Translations under genes and position numbers: made by a program
In this document: positions 1 through 8,900 of the stretch, piece by piece
Numbering within the stretch: the first letter of the stretch is position 1
Layout of the letters: the number at the start of each line of letters is the position of its first letter
Source of the DNA: Clostridia bacterium
GTDB taxonomy: Bacteria > Bacillota > Clostridia > RUG12999
Length of the DNA: 64,000 nt
Assembly (NCBI GenBank): GCA_022801925.1
Contig: JAAWTG010000011.1
Location: forward strand, 1-64,000
Direction of reading: 5' to 3'
Notes under the pieces: model-generated
Told to the model about the DNA's origin: nothing
The model's input: only the letters and a program-made list of their open reading frames with translations
The model's database searches: none

Positions 1-25
1 TTCCTTTTATTCCTGACATAACAAA

Positions 26-69
26 ACCTCCTATGGTATTTTTATTCTACCATAGGAGGTGCTTTTTTT
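26..69 (+). terminator. Intrinsic terminator at the window's left edge
   Basis: A perfect 13-bp stem (26-38 with 48-60) with a 9-nt loop is followed by a run of seven T on the + strand. It most likely ends a + strand gene lying left of the window. The opposite strand has a weaker T-rich tail, so it may also stop transcription of the converging comM gene, which ends at 118. Confidence 0.85.
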
Positions 70-117
70 CTATTGTCCGTTTTTACTGGTCTTGTTCACT
101 TTAGGAATGCTTTTTTC

Positions 118-1656
118 TTAATATTTTCGTTTTCTGTCCAAGCTGCGGTATTGAATGGCTTCCGCAATGTGGGAAACATTGATGTTCGGCGCATCTTCCA
201 AATCTGCAATCGTTCGTGCGACTTTAATGATACGTGTATAAGCGCGGGCGGAAAGACCGAGGGTGTTGAATGCCTGTTCTAGCAAAGAAGAGGATTCGCT
301 GTCCAGCGGACAGAAGGTTTTGATTTGCGTGGTGCTCAAATTGGCATTGCATTTCACGCCAATGGACTGATACCGCTGTCGTTGCCTTTCGCGTGCACGG
401 TTGACGCGTGCGCGGATAGCGGCGGAACTTTCCGCTTTGGAATTGTCGGAAAGCTGCGCATATTTCACCGGCATGACGTTAATATGTAAATCCACGCGGT
501 CCATCAGCGGCCCGCTGATTTTTCCCATATACCGCTGAATTTGTGTTTCCGTGCAGGTGCAGTTGTGCGACGGGTCGCCAAAATAGCCGCAATTACAGGG
601 GTTCATGGCGGCGACCAGCATAAAGTCGCAGGGATAGGTCACGGAAGCGGAGACGCGGGAAATGGAAACCTGTCTGTCCTCCAGCGGCTGACGCAAAATT
701 TCCAGCGCGTCTTTGCGGAACTCCGGAAGTTCATCTAAAAACAACACGCCGTTATGCGCAAGACTAACCTCGCCCGGGCGTGGAATGCGCCCACCACCTA
801 CCAAACTGATGGTGGAGACAGTGTGATGGGGAGAGCGGAACGGACGGTTCGTCACAATAGACGTGCCGCCGGGAATCAGACCGGCAATAGAATGGATTTT
901 TGTCACTTCCAGCGCTTCGTCCAGCGTCATGTCGGGTAAAATAGACGGGACACGCGCCGCCAACATGGTTTTACCGCTGCCCGGCGTGCCAATCATAATG
1001 GAATTATGCCCGCCCGCTGCCGCGATTTCCAACGCGCGTTTTACTTCCAACTGTCCTTTGACGTCTGCAAAATCATATTGATATAAGTTGTTTTGCCGGA
1101 ACACTTCTTCCAGATTCAGCGTTTCCGCCTGCATGAGCAGTTGTCCTGCCAAATGGCAAATGACATCGTGCAGCGTCCCTGCGCCGAACACCTCCACGTC
1201 CTGCAAAATGGCGGCTTCTCTGGCATTGGCGCGCGGCAAAATGATTTTACGTTTACCGGCGCGCGCGGCAGACATCACCATGGGAAGAACGCCGCTGATG
1301 GGACGCAGTTCTCCGCCCAGAGATAACTCGCCCAAAAACAGATAGTCCTCCACGTGTTCCGCTTTGAGTTGTTCCGAGGCGACTAATATGGAAACTGCAA
1401 TGGGCAAATCAAAACCGGGCCCCTCTTTTTTGATGTTGCCGGGCGCAAGGTTCATGGTGACGCGGCGCATGGGGAAATCCAGCCCCACGCTTTCAATGGC
1501 GGTGCGCACCCGCTCTTTGGATTCTTTCACCGCAGCGTCCGGCAGTCCGACAATTTCAAACGCGGGCAATCCGTTTGAAACCGTTCCTTCCACTTCAACA
1601 ATATAGCCGTCAATGCCCTGTACGCCGCTGGAATATATGGTAGATAACACGGTCAT
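118..1656 (-). CDS. comM: YifB/ComM-family Mg-chelatase-like AAA+ ATPase
   Basis: This 512-residue protein matches the full length of the YifB/ComM family. In order it has an N-terminal Lon-protease-like fold, a central Mg-chelatase AAA+ domain and a C-terminal Mg-chelatase_C domain. Visible motifs are Walker A GTPGSGKT (about residue 222), Walker B VLFLDELPEF and the cysteine-bearing NPCNCGYFGD. ComM homologues are hexameric helicases that help branch migration during natural transformation; that role here is inferred from the family. The ATG at 1656 is preceded by AAGGAG at suitable distance. The gene is transcribed away from ilvD across a roughly 490-bp divergent region. Confidence 0.95.
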   Translation of the reverse strand: MTVLSTIYSSGVQGIDGYIVEVEGTVSNGLPAFEIVGLPDAAVKESKERVRTAIESVGLDFPMRRVTMNLAPGNIKKEGPGFDLPIAVSILVASEQLKAEHVEDYLFLGELSLGGELRPISGVLPMVMSAARAGKRKIILPRANAREAAILQDVEVFGAGTLHDVICHLAGQLLMQAETLNLEEVFRQNNLYQYDFADVKGQLEVKRALEIAAAGGHNSIMIGTPGSGKTMLAARVPSILPDMTLDEALEVTKIHSIAGLIPGGTSIVTNRPFRSPHHTVSTISLVGGGRIPRPGEVSLAHNGVLFLDELPEFRKDALEILRQPLEDRQVSISRVSASVTYPCDFMLVAAMNPCNCGYFGDPSHNCTCTETQIQRYMGKISGPLMDRVDLHINVMPVKYAQLSDNSKAESSAAIRARVNRARERQRQRYQSIGVKCNANLSTTQIKTFCPLDSESSSLLEQAFNTLGLSARAYTRIIKVARTIADLEDAPNINVSHIAEAIQYRSLDRKRKY

Positions 1657-1787
1657 TCTCCTTCTTTATGCTCATAAGTAACACAGTCAAATGAAACCTA
1701 CTTTGAGTTATTACCACCATTGTATCACAAATGAATGAATTTTGCAAGAAGTTAGTACAAAGAGAAAAATTTTGCGGAAAAAGCGGA

Positions 1788-1816
1788 TTGATTCAGGAAG
1801 TGGATTGTGGTATAAT
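1788..1816 (+). promoter_or_regulatory. Promoter of the ilvD leader
   Basis: TTGATT (1788-1793) and TATAAT (1811-1816) are separated by 17 bp. Transcription would start near 1823, giving a leader of about 330 nt before ilvD that contains the structured repeat at 1850-1936 and a terminator hairpin at 2023-2052. Confidence 0.6.
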
Positions 1817-1849
1817 ATACGCATAGCATATATTATACTGATTTGAAAA

Positions 1850-1936
1850 GTGCCTCCGCCTCGCCGACCATAAGAAGTCGGCAACCGACGGAGATGCACG
1901 AAATTATACCAAAACGCTTCGCGTTTATGGTATAAT
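1850..1936 (+). repeat. Dispersed structured element, copy 1 (short form)
   Basis: This is the short copy of an element also present at 20880-21161 and 53516-53731. It has an outer stem GTGCCTCCG (1850-1858) with CGGAGATGCAC (1889-1899, two bulged bases), an inner stem GCCGAC/GTCGGC (1863-1868/1877-1882) with loop CATAAGAA, and the shared 3' motif GCACGAAAT (1896-1904). A hairpin follows: AAACGC/GCGTTT extended by TTATACCA/TGGTATAA (to 1936). The sequence GGTATAATATACGC occurs on both sides (about 1809 and 1929). This copy lacks the three upstream hairpins of the other copies. The element may be a cis-acting RNA or a miniature mobile repeat. Confidence 0.65.
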
Positions 1937-2022
1937 ATACGCAGAAGTATTAGGGGCAAGAATTGATAAAATCCCCTCCCGCAGGGAAATCCTCCCGCCC
2001 GCAGGCGGGCGTCCCTCGGGGT

Positions 2023-2052
2023 GCGGGGAGAATCGGAACTCCCCGCGTTTTT
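2023..2052 (+). terminator. Terminator-like hairpin in the ilvD leader
   Basis: GCGGGGAG (2023-2030) pairs with CTCCCCGC (2039-2046) across an 8-nt loop and is followed by GTTTTT. Just upstream, GC-rich segments (1968-2022) could form alternative pairings. A terminator between promoter and start codon suggests attenuation. I found no T-box motif (no GGTGGNACCGCG-like sequence). Confidence 0.6.
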
Positions 2053-2150
2053 GGGTAACCTTGCGCCAAAAAGTACATTTATTGTGGTATCATAGTCGCA
2101 AGGCAAAAATGAATAAGAAATAAATTTTATATATGGAAGGATATGAGGTC

Positions 2151-3809
2151 ATGAGAAGTGATATTGTAAAGAAAGGTCTGGACAAGGCGGCGCACCGCGG
2201 TCTGTTCAAAGCAATGGGATATACCGATGAACAAATACGGCGCCCCATTATTGGGATTGCCAATGCGTTTAGCGAAATCATTCCGGGACACATTCATTTG
2301 AATCAGATTGCCTCCGCAGTGAAAGAAGGAATCTTGATGGCGGGCGGCACACCGGCGGAATTCGGTGTGATTGGCGTCTGCGACGGAATTGCAATGGGAC
2401 ATGAAGGCATGAAATATTCTTTGGCGACGCGCGAATTGATTGCAGACAGCGTGGAGAGCATGGCGCGGGCGCACGCGTTTGACGGACTGGTGTTGATACC
2501 AAACTGCGATAAAATTGTGCCGGGTATGTTGATGGCGGCGGCGCGGCTGGATATTCCGGCGATTGTGATTAGCGGCGGCGCAATGATGAGTTTGAACAAA
2601 AACGGAAAAGCATTGGATTTGAACAGCTTGTTTGAAGGCAGCGCGGCAGTGCGCGCGGGAAAAATGGAGGAAGCGGAACTGGCAGATTTGGAAAACAAGG
2701 CTTGCCCGGGCTGCGGTTCCTGCTCCGGTATGTTCACAGCCAATTCCATGAACTGTCTGAGCGAAGTGCTGGGTATGGCGCTGCCCGGAAACGGTACCAT
2801 TCCGGCGGTTTATGCGGAACGTATTCGTCTGGCAAAAGAAGCGGGCATGCGGGTGATGCATCTGGTGGAACAGGACATCAAACCTTCCGACATTTTGAAA
2901 GAAGCAGCTTTTCGCAATGCGCTCACGGTGGATATGGCGCTGGGCTGCTCCACCAACTCGGTGCTGCATTTGCCGGCAATTGCCAAGGAAGCAGGATTTG
3001 AACTGAATCTGGATATGATCAATGAAATCAGCGCGAAAGTGCCTAACCTGTGCCATTTGGCGCCATCGGGACACCACCACATTCAGGATTTGTATCAGGC
3101 AGGCGGCGTGCAGGCGGTGATGCATGAACTGACCAAAAAGAATTTGCTGGAAACAGATTGCATGAGCGTGACAGGGCAGACCATCGGCGAAAACATCAAA
3201 GATGTGGAAATTTTGGATTATGACGTTATTCGTCCGATTGACAATCCCTACAGTCCTGTGGGCGGCATTGCCATTTTGCGCGGAAACATTGCGCCGGACG
3301 GCGCGGTGGTAAAACGGGCGGCAGTGGCGGAAGAAATGCTGGTGCACGAAGGTCCTGCGCGCGTTTATGACAGCGAGGACGCTGCCATTGCAGCAATCCG
3401 CGGCGGAGATATCAAAAAAGGCGACGTTGTTGTTATTCGCTATGAAGGGCCAAAAGGCGGGCCGGGTATGCGTGAAATGTTGTCCCCAACCTCTGCGATT
3501 GCAGGTATGGGACTGGACAAAGATGTGGCGCTGCTGACAGACGGACGGTTCTCCGGCGCAACGCGCGGCGCGGCAATCGGGCATATTTCACCGGAAGCAA
3601 TGGACGGCGGCAATGTTGCATTGATTGAAGAAGGCGACATCATTTCCATTGACATTCCGGCAGGAAAACTGAACGTGAAAGTGGACGACCAAACGCTGGC
3701 AGCGCGGCGCGAAAAATGGGTATGTCCGCCGCCCAAGGTGACAAAAGGATATCTGGGACGCTATGCAAAATTGGTCGGCAGCGCAAACACCGGCGCGTCT
3801 TTTAAATAA
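2151..3809 (+). CDS. ilvD: Dihydroxy-acid dehydratase
   Basis: IlvD makes the 2-keto acids of valine and isoleucine by dehydrating dihydroxy acids, using an Fe-S cluster and Mg2+. The 552-residue protein has the family length. Cluster cysteines sit in the NCDK motif and in the [15 protein letters not shown] motif, and the GCSTN motif follows. I prefer the ATG at 2151 (protein starting MRSDIVKKG, as in relatives) over the ATG at 2133, because GGAAGG at 2135-2140 is correctly spaced only for 2151. No other branched-chain genes are adjacent. The stop overlaps the next start by one base (TAATG), so translation is probably coupled with mnmM. Confidence 0.96.
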   Translation: MRSDIVKKGLDKAAHRGLFKAMGYTDEQIRRPIIGIANAFSEIIPGHIHLNQIASAVKEGILMAGGTPAEFGVIGVCDGIAMGHEGMKYSLATRELIADSVESMARAHAFDGLVLIPNCDKIVPGMLMAAARLDIPAIVISGGAMMSLNKNGKALDLNSLFEGSAAVRAGKMEEAELADLENKACPGCGSCSGMFTANSMNCLSEVLGMALPGNGTIPAVYAERIRLAKEAGMRVMHLVEQDIKPSDILKEAAFRNALTVDMALGCSTNSVLHLPAIAKEAGFELNLDMINEISAKVPNLCHLAPSGHHHIQDLYQAGGVQAVMHELTKKNLLETDCMSVTGQTIGENIKDVEILDYDVIRPIDNPYSPVGGIAILRGNIAPDGAVVKRAAVAEEMLVHEGPARVYDSEDAAIAAIRGGDIKKGDVVVIRYEGPKGGPGMREMLSPTSAIAGMGLDKDVALLTDGRFSGATRGAAIGHISPEAMDGGNVALIEEGDIISIDIPAGKLNVKVDDQTLAARREKWVCPPPKVTKGYLGRYAKLVGSANTGASFK

Positions 3810-4384
3810 TGGGAGCAGTACCACGCGGCGCGACCGCGATAACACATGCTTATGTACAGGCGGCGCTGCGCGAGGGAGCAAGAGCGGTGGACGCGACCTG
3901 CGGCAACGGACATGATACGGTATTTTTGGCGCAGTTGGTGGGAGAAACAGGGAAAGTCATAGGCTTTGATATTCAGCAGCAGGCGGTTGACAACACGCAC
4001 AGCCGGCTTGCGGAAGCGGGACTGCTGGGGCGGTGCGAACTGCATTTGTGCAGCCATGCGCGAATGGGAGAAGTGGTGAAAGAGCCGGTGGACGCGGTGA
4101 TGTTCAATCTGGGTTATCTGCCCGGCGGCAATCACGAACTGACGACGCAGTTCGATTCCACGCAGCAGGCGGTGCAGCAGGCAATGGCGTTGCTGCGTCC
4201 CGGCGGTATTATCACCGTTGGCGTCTACTATGGCATGAAAAGCGGATTTGAAGAAAAAGAACAATTCATGGAATATATCAAGACGATTGATAACATGGAA
4301 TATACCGTGCTGGTTCACGACTATGTGAACCAGCCCAACTGTCCGCCCATTGCGGTGGTCATTGAAAAACGGACGGAAAGATGA
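3809..4384 (+). CDS. mnmM: YtqB/MnmM-family SAM-dependent methyltransferase (probable tRNA wobble-uridine methylase)
   Basis: The 191-residue protein is a class I SAM-dependent methyltransferase with the binding motif DATCGNGHDT near residue 30, an acidic second-strand end (GFDIQ) and the family signature NLGYLPGG. This matches the YtqB family. Some members (MnmM) methylate the wobble uridine of tRNA to complete mnm5(s2)U in Gram-positive bacteria that lack MnmC; that substrate is inferred from family membership. Its ATG shares one base with the ilvD stop and lacks a clear ribosome site of its own, so it is probably read by translational coupling. Confidence 0.85.
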   Translation: MGAVPRGATAITHAYVQAALREGARAVDATCGNGHDTVFLAQLVGETGKVIGFDIQQQAVDNTHSRLAEAGLLGRCELHLCSHARMGEVVKEPVDAVMFNLGYLPGGNHELTTQFDSTQQAVQQAMALLRPGGIITVGVYYGMKSGFEEKEQFMEYIKTIDNMEYTVLVHDYVNQPNCPPIAVVIEKRTER

Positions 4385-4397
4385 AGGGCGGATACAA

Positions 4398-5627
4398 ATG
4401 AAAAAAAATTGTGTAATCGGACAATCTGGAGGGCCGACGGCGGTCATTAACGCAAGTCTGGCAGGTGTAGCGGCGGCGGCATTGGCGTCGCCACATATCG
4501 GCAAAGTCTATGGTATGGTGAACGGTGTGCAGGGATTGCTGGAAGAACAGTTTGTGGACATGGGAGAAGTGCTGGCGGGCGAAGAACAGGTGGAATTGCT
4601 GAAACAAACCCCTGCTGCCTATTTGGGTTCTTGTCGGTTCCGGCTGCCGGATATGGAGACGGATACCAAACCGTATGAAGTCATTTTTGCGTTGTTTGAA
4701 AAACACGAAATCGGGTATTTGTTTTATATCGGTGGCAATGATTCCATGGACACGGTACATAAATTGGATGCGTATGCTAAAAAATATGGAAAAGATGTGC
4801 AGATTATCGGCGTTCCCAAAACAATTGATAACGATTTGCCGGAAACAGACCACACGCCGGGCTATGGGTCGGCGGCAAAATATATTGCGGCTTCCGTGCG
4901 CGAGATTGGCATGGACAGCATGGTATACTGTCATCCGTCTGTGACGATTGTGGAAATTATGGGACGCAACGCGGGTTGGCTGACGGCGGCGGCAGCATTG
5001 GCGCGTGGAGAAGGATATCCCGCGCCGCATTTGATTTATCTGCCGGAGGTATTATTTTCGGATAAACAATTTTTAACAGATATTGAGGCGTTGCTGGGAC
5101 AAGGCGTCGTGAATGTGATTGTCGCCGTGAGCGAAGGCGTGCGTTATGAAGATGGTACCTATGTCTGTGAGGGTACGCAGGACTGCGCGACAGATGTATT
5201 CGGACACAAAAATTTAAGCGGCACGGCAAAAATTTTGGAACAAAAAGTGAAAGCGGCGTTTGGCATCAAAGCGCGCGGCGTGGAATTGAATGTTTTGCAG
5301 CGGTGCGGCGGACATTTTGCTTCTTTGACAGATATTGAAGAAGCGTTTCGCGTTGGGAAAGAAAGTGTGCGCGCGGCAGAACAGGGCGAAAGTGGCGTGA
5401 TGATGGTATATGTGCGCGAGAGCGACGCGCCTTACCAAATCAGCTATGCGGCGCGTCATATCGGCGGTATTGCCAATATGGAAAAGGTGGTGCCGCGGCA
5501 TTGGATCAATGCAGCGGGCAACGATGTGACGCCGGAATTGCTGCGTTATATGCAGCCGCTGATTTTGGGAGAACCAGAAGTGCGGATTCAAAACGGATTG
5601 CCGGTCTATTTGTCGCGGCAGGCGTGA
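4398..5627 (+). CDS. pfp: 6-phosphofructokinase, probably pyrophosphate-dependent
   Basis: This is a 409-residue phosphofructokinase of the longer class. The nucleotide-site glycine loop is GQSGGPTAVINAS at the N-terminus. The segment GGNDSMDT has Asp where ATP-dependent enzymes have the second Gly of GGDG, and the catalytic segment reads PKTIDND instead of GTIDND. Both changes are established markers of PPi-dependent enzymes, so I infer PPi as phosphoryl donor. The ATG at 4398 follows GAAGGGCGG; an earlier in-frame ATG at 4350 lies inside mnmM without a ribosome site. It is probably cotranscribed with ilvD-mnmM. Confidence 0.88.
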   Translation: MKKNCVIGQSGGPTAVINASLAGVAAAALASPHIGKVYGMVNGVQGLLEEQFVDMGEVLAGEEQVELLKQTPAAYLGSCRFRLPDMETDTKPYEVIFALFEKHEIGYLFYIGGNDSMDTVHKLDAYAKKYGKDVQIIGVPKTIDNDLPETDHTPGYGSAAKYIAASVREIGMDSMVYCHPSVTIVEIMGRNAGWLTAAAALARGEGYPAPHLIYLPEVLFSDKQFLTDIEALLGQGVVNVIVAVSEGVRYEDGTYVCEGTQDCATDVFGHKNLSGTAKILEQKVKAAFGIKARGVELNVLQRCGGHFASLTDIEEAFRVGKESVRAAEQGESGVMMVYVRESDAPYQISYAARHIGGIANMEKVVPRHWINAAGNDVTPELLRYMQPLILGEPEVRIQNGLPVYLSRQA

Positions 5628-5680
5628 GGATAACAAAAGCGGTATTCCGTTTAGGCATAAGGAAGTCGAATCTCATGCGG

Positions 5681-5853
5681 TCCCTAGGGCAGATTTTCCC
5701 GTATGCTGTGTTAAAAATACCCCCCCCATACGCCAGTATTCCTGCGTATTTTTTCCTTGCCTACAGAAAAATCTGCTCCCAGGGACTTCGCAGAACCGTG
5801 CAGGAGAAAATTTTTTGTAAGGCAAGGAAAAGGTTCCTTTGCATACTGGGCGT
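5681..5853. repeat. Nested inverted repeats between pfp and polC
   Basis: No gene is seen in 5628-5969. The stretch holds three imperfect inverted pairs: CCCTAGGGCAGATTTT (from 5682) with AAAATCTGCTCCCAGGG (5768-5784); TACGCCAGTAT (5729-5739) with ATACTGGGCGTA (5843-5854); and TTTTCCTTGCCT (5751-5762) with AGGCAAGGAAAA (5820-5831). It also has a run of eight C at about 5720-5727. The last two pairs nest and could form a long stem; the first crosses them. It could be a structured polC leader or a degenerate palindromic repeat. Confidence 0.5.
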
Positions 5854-5969
5854 ACGCGTGCCACGGAGTGGTATGAAAAGTGGTTCTTTGACGCAGTATT
5901 TACGAAAAATTTTCCCTGCATGGCGTACGATATTTGACTTTTGTTTGCCTATGAAAGGAGGGGCGAACG

Positions 5970-8900
5970 GTGACTTGTTTGGCAGATATGCTGGAGGGCG
6001 CGTGGGTGCAAGACCCGCTGGGCAATGTGAAGGTGGAACGCGCCAGTTTGACGCTGCGGGAAAAACGACTGGCATGCGACATCATTTCAGATGAAATGTT
6101 AAGTGCTGCGCAGCTGGAAAAAATTAAAAAAGGATTTTGCGAAGAATTGGGCATTCAAAACGTGACGCTGCGGGTGCGTTATACGGATTTGCAGTGGGAC
6201 GGCAAAACATGGGAGTTATATGTTCCGCATTTGGTGCAGCGTCTCACGGAAGAACAAGCGGCAATTGCGGAATGTTTGCTGCGCGACGCGGCATGGGTGG
6301 AAAAGGACGGAATATTGACGGTTCATGTGCGCTATGGCGCGGTGGAGCAGCTATGCCACCGCGGCATTGGATTGGCGCTGGAAGAAATGATTTTGCAGGA
6401 AACCGGCAGACATGTCAAGGTCACAATTTGCGACTCCAAACAGAAAAGTGATTTTGCCAAAGAGGACAGGGAGCGTATGCAAAAGCTGGAGGAAGAAATG
6501 CAAAAAGCGCTGCCCGAAACGCCTGTCGTACCGGTGCAGAATTATGAGGCAAAAAGCCATATTGAACAGGAAGAAATTGAAGTCACCGGTGTACTGAAAG
6601 GTAAACGTATCAATGAAGAAGACGTGACGATGATTGCGCATGTCAGCGGCGATATGAACAATTGCAAGGTGCGCGGCGATATCATTGGCATAGAAACGCG
6701 GGAACTGAAAAGCGGAAAAACGCTGGTGTGTGTGGATATCACGGACTACAGCAGTTCCATTCGCCTGAAACTGTTTGAAGGCGTGAAAACAGAGGAAACG
6801 GACGAGGGCAAACGGGAACGCGCACAGGCAAAAATGGACAAACTGATGGCAGGGTTGAAGGAAGGAAACCGTATCCTTGCGGAAGGAAAAGTGACCTTTG
6901 ATACCTATGAAAAACAGTTGATTATCATGCCGCGCAACATCAGTACACTGCAAAAACAGGAAAAACAGGACAATGCAGAGAAAAAACGTGTGGAACTGCA
7001 TTTGCACACCCAGATGTCCACCATGGACGGTATGGCAAATGTGAAAGATTTGGTGAAACGCGCGATTCAGTGGGGTCATCCGGCAATTGCTATCACAGAC
7101 CACGGTGTGGCACAGGCGTTTCCGGACGCATTTTCTACCGCGCGCGGCAAAGGAATTAAAGTGATTTATGGCGTGGAATGTTATTTGGAGGGCGACCGCC
7201 TGACCATTGTATATAACGACACAGAGCATACGTTGGATGATACATTTGTGGTGTTTGATATTGAGACAACCGGTTTTGGACAGACAACGGAAGCGATGAC
7301 GGAAATCGGCGCGGTGAAAATTCAGGGCGGAAAAATCATCGACCGGTTTTCCACTTTTGTCAATCCTGAGCGGCACATTCCGGAAAACATCACGGAACTC
7401 ACCAGCATCACAGATGAAATGGTGGCGGACGCGCCCAAAATCACGGAGGCGCTGCCGCAGTTCATGGCGTTTTGCGACGGCTGCGTAGTTGCGGCGCACA
7501 ATGCCAATTTTGACGTGGGCTTTATGAAGGTCGCGGCGGCGCGGCAGGGACGAAACTTTGATTATCCTTATATCGATACGCTGGACTTGTGCCGTGCACT
7601 GTTTACCGATATCAAAAAACATTCTCTGGCAAAAATGGTGGACTATTTACATATTGAGTTAAACCATCACCACAGGGCGGTGGACGATGCGGAAGCAACG
7701 GCGGAAATTTTTAAAGTTTGTCTGGAAAAACTGCGGGCAAAAGGCATTGAAAAACTGGAGGATATCAATACCGCGCTGTTAGATGATAACCCCAAAAAAG
7801 CAAGATACTATCACGCCATTTTGTTGGCGAAAAACGAAACCGGACTGCGGAATATGTATCACATCATTTCGCAGTCTCACATGAAATACTACTACCGCCG
7901 CCCAATTGTGCCAAAAAAACTGTTGGCGGAGTATCGGGAGGGACTGCTGACGGGCAGCGCTTGTGAAGCGGGCGAACTGTACCGCGCAATTTTAAACGGA
8001 CGCGGCAAAAAAGAAATTGCACGCATTGTCAGCGAATATGATTATCTAGAAATTCAGCCGCTGGGCAACAACGATTTTCTCCTGCGGGAGGGACGCGTTG
8101 GCAGCGAAGAGGAACTGCGCGACATTAACCGGCGTATTGTAGACCTTGGGAAACGGTATAACAAACCGGTTGTGGCGACATGTGACGTGCATTTTATGGA
8201 TCCGCAGGACGAGGCGTTCCGGCGGATTTTGATGGACGGCAAAGGCTTTAGTGACGCGGATAATCAAGCGCCGCTCTACTTCCGGACAACGGACGAAATG
8301 TTGGAGGAATTTTCCTATTTAGGCGAGGAAACAGCATATCAGGTCGTGGTGGAAAACACCAACAAAATTGCGGATATAATAGATGATATTCAGCTATTGC
8401 CGGATGAATCCCACCCGCCGCACTTGGACGGCGCGGAGGAAGAACTCATTGAAATTTCCAAAAAGAAAGCCTATGAACTCTATGGCGACCCGCTGCCGGA
8501 AATTGTGCAAAAACGTATGGATAAAGAACTGCATTCCATCACAACATACGGTTATTCCGTGCTGTATGTCATTGCGCAGAAATTGGTGTGGAAATCGCTG
8601 GCAGACGGCTATCTGGTAGGGTCGCGTGGGTCGGTTGGTTCCTCGTTTATCGCATTTTTGATGGGGATTACCGAAGTGAATGCATTGCAGCCGCACTATG
8701 TCTGTCCCAAGTGCAAATACAGTGAATTTATCACGGACGGTTCCGTCGGAAGCGGCAGCGACATGGAGGATAAAAATTGTCCGGAATGCGGCGCGCTGAT
8801 GCACCAAGACGGACAGGACATTCCGTTTGAAACGTTTCTGGGCTTCAAAGGGGACAAGGAACCGGATATTGATCTCAACTTTTCCGGCGATTACCAGCCG

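Noticed and set aside
1926-2132. T-box riboswitch in front of ilvD
   Set aside because: No T-box consensus or specifier-loop arrangement could be found; only a terminator-like hairpin is present.
2127-3584. Long minus-strand open frame opposite ilvD (485 codons)
   Set aside because: The other strand encodes a complete IlvD with all motifs; the antisense translation is His/Phe/Arg-rich with no domain and no ribosome site.
6351-7622. 423-codon antisense frame within polC
   Set aside because: It lies wholly inside polC, including its PHP and exonuclease motifs, and has the compositional bias of a shadow frame.
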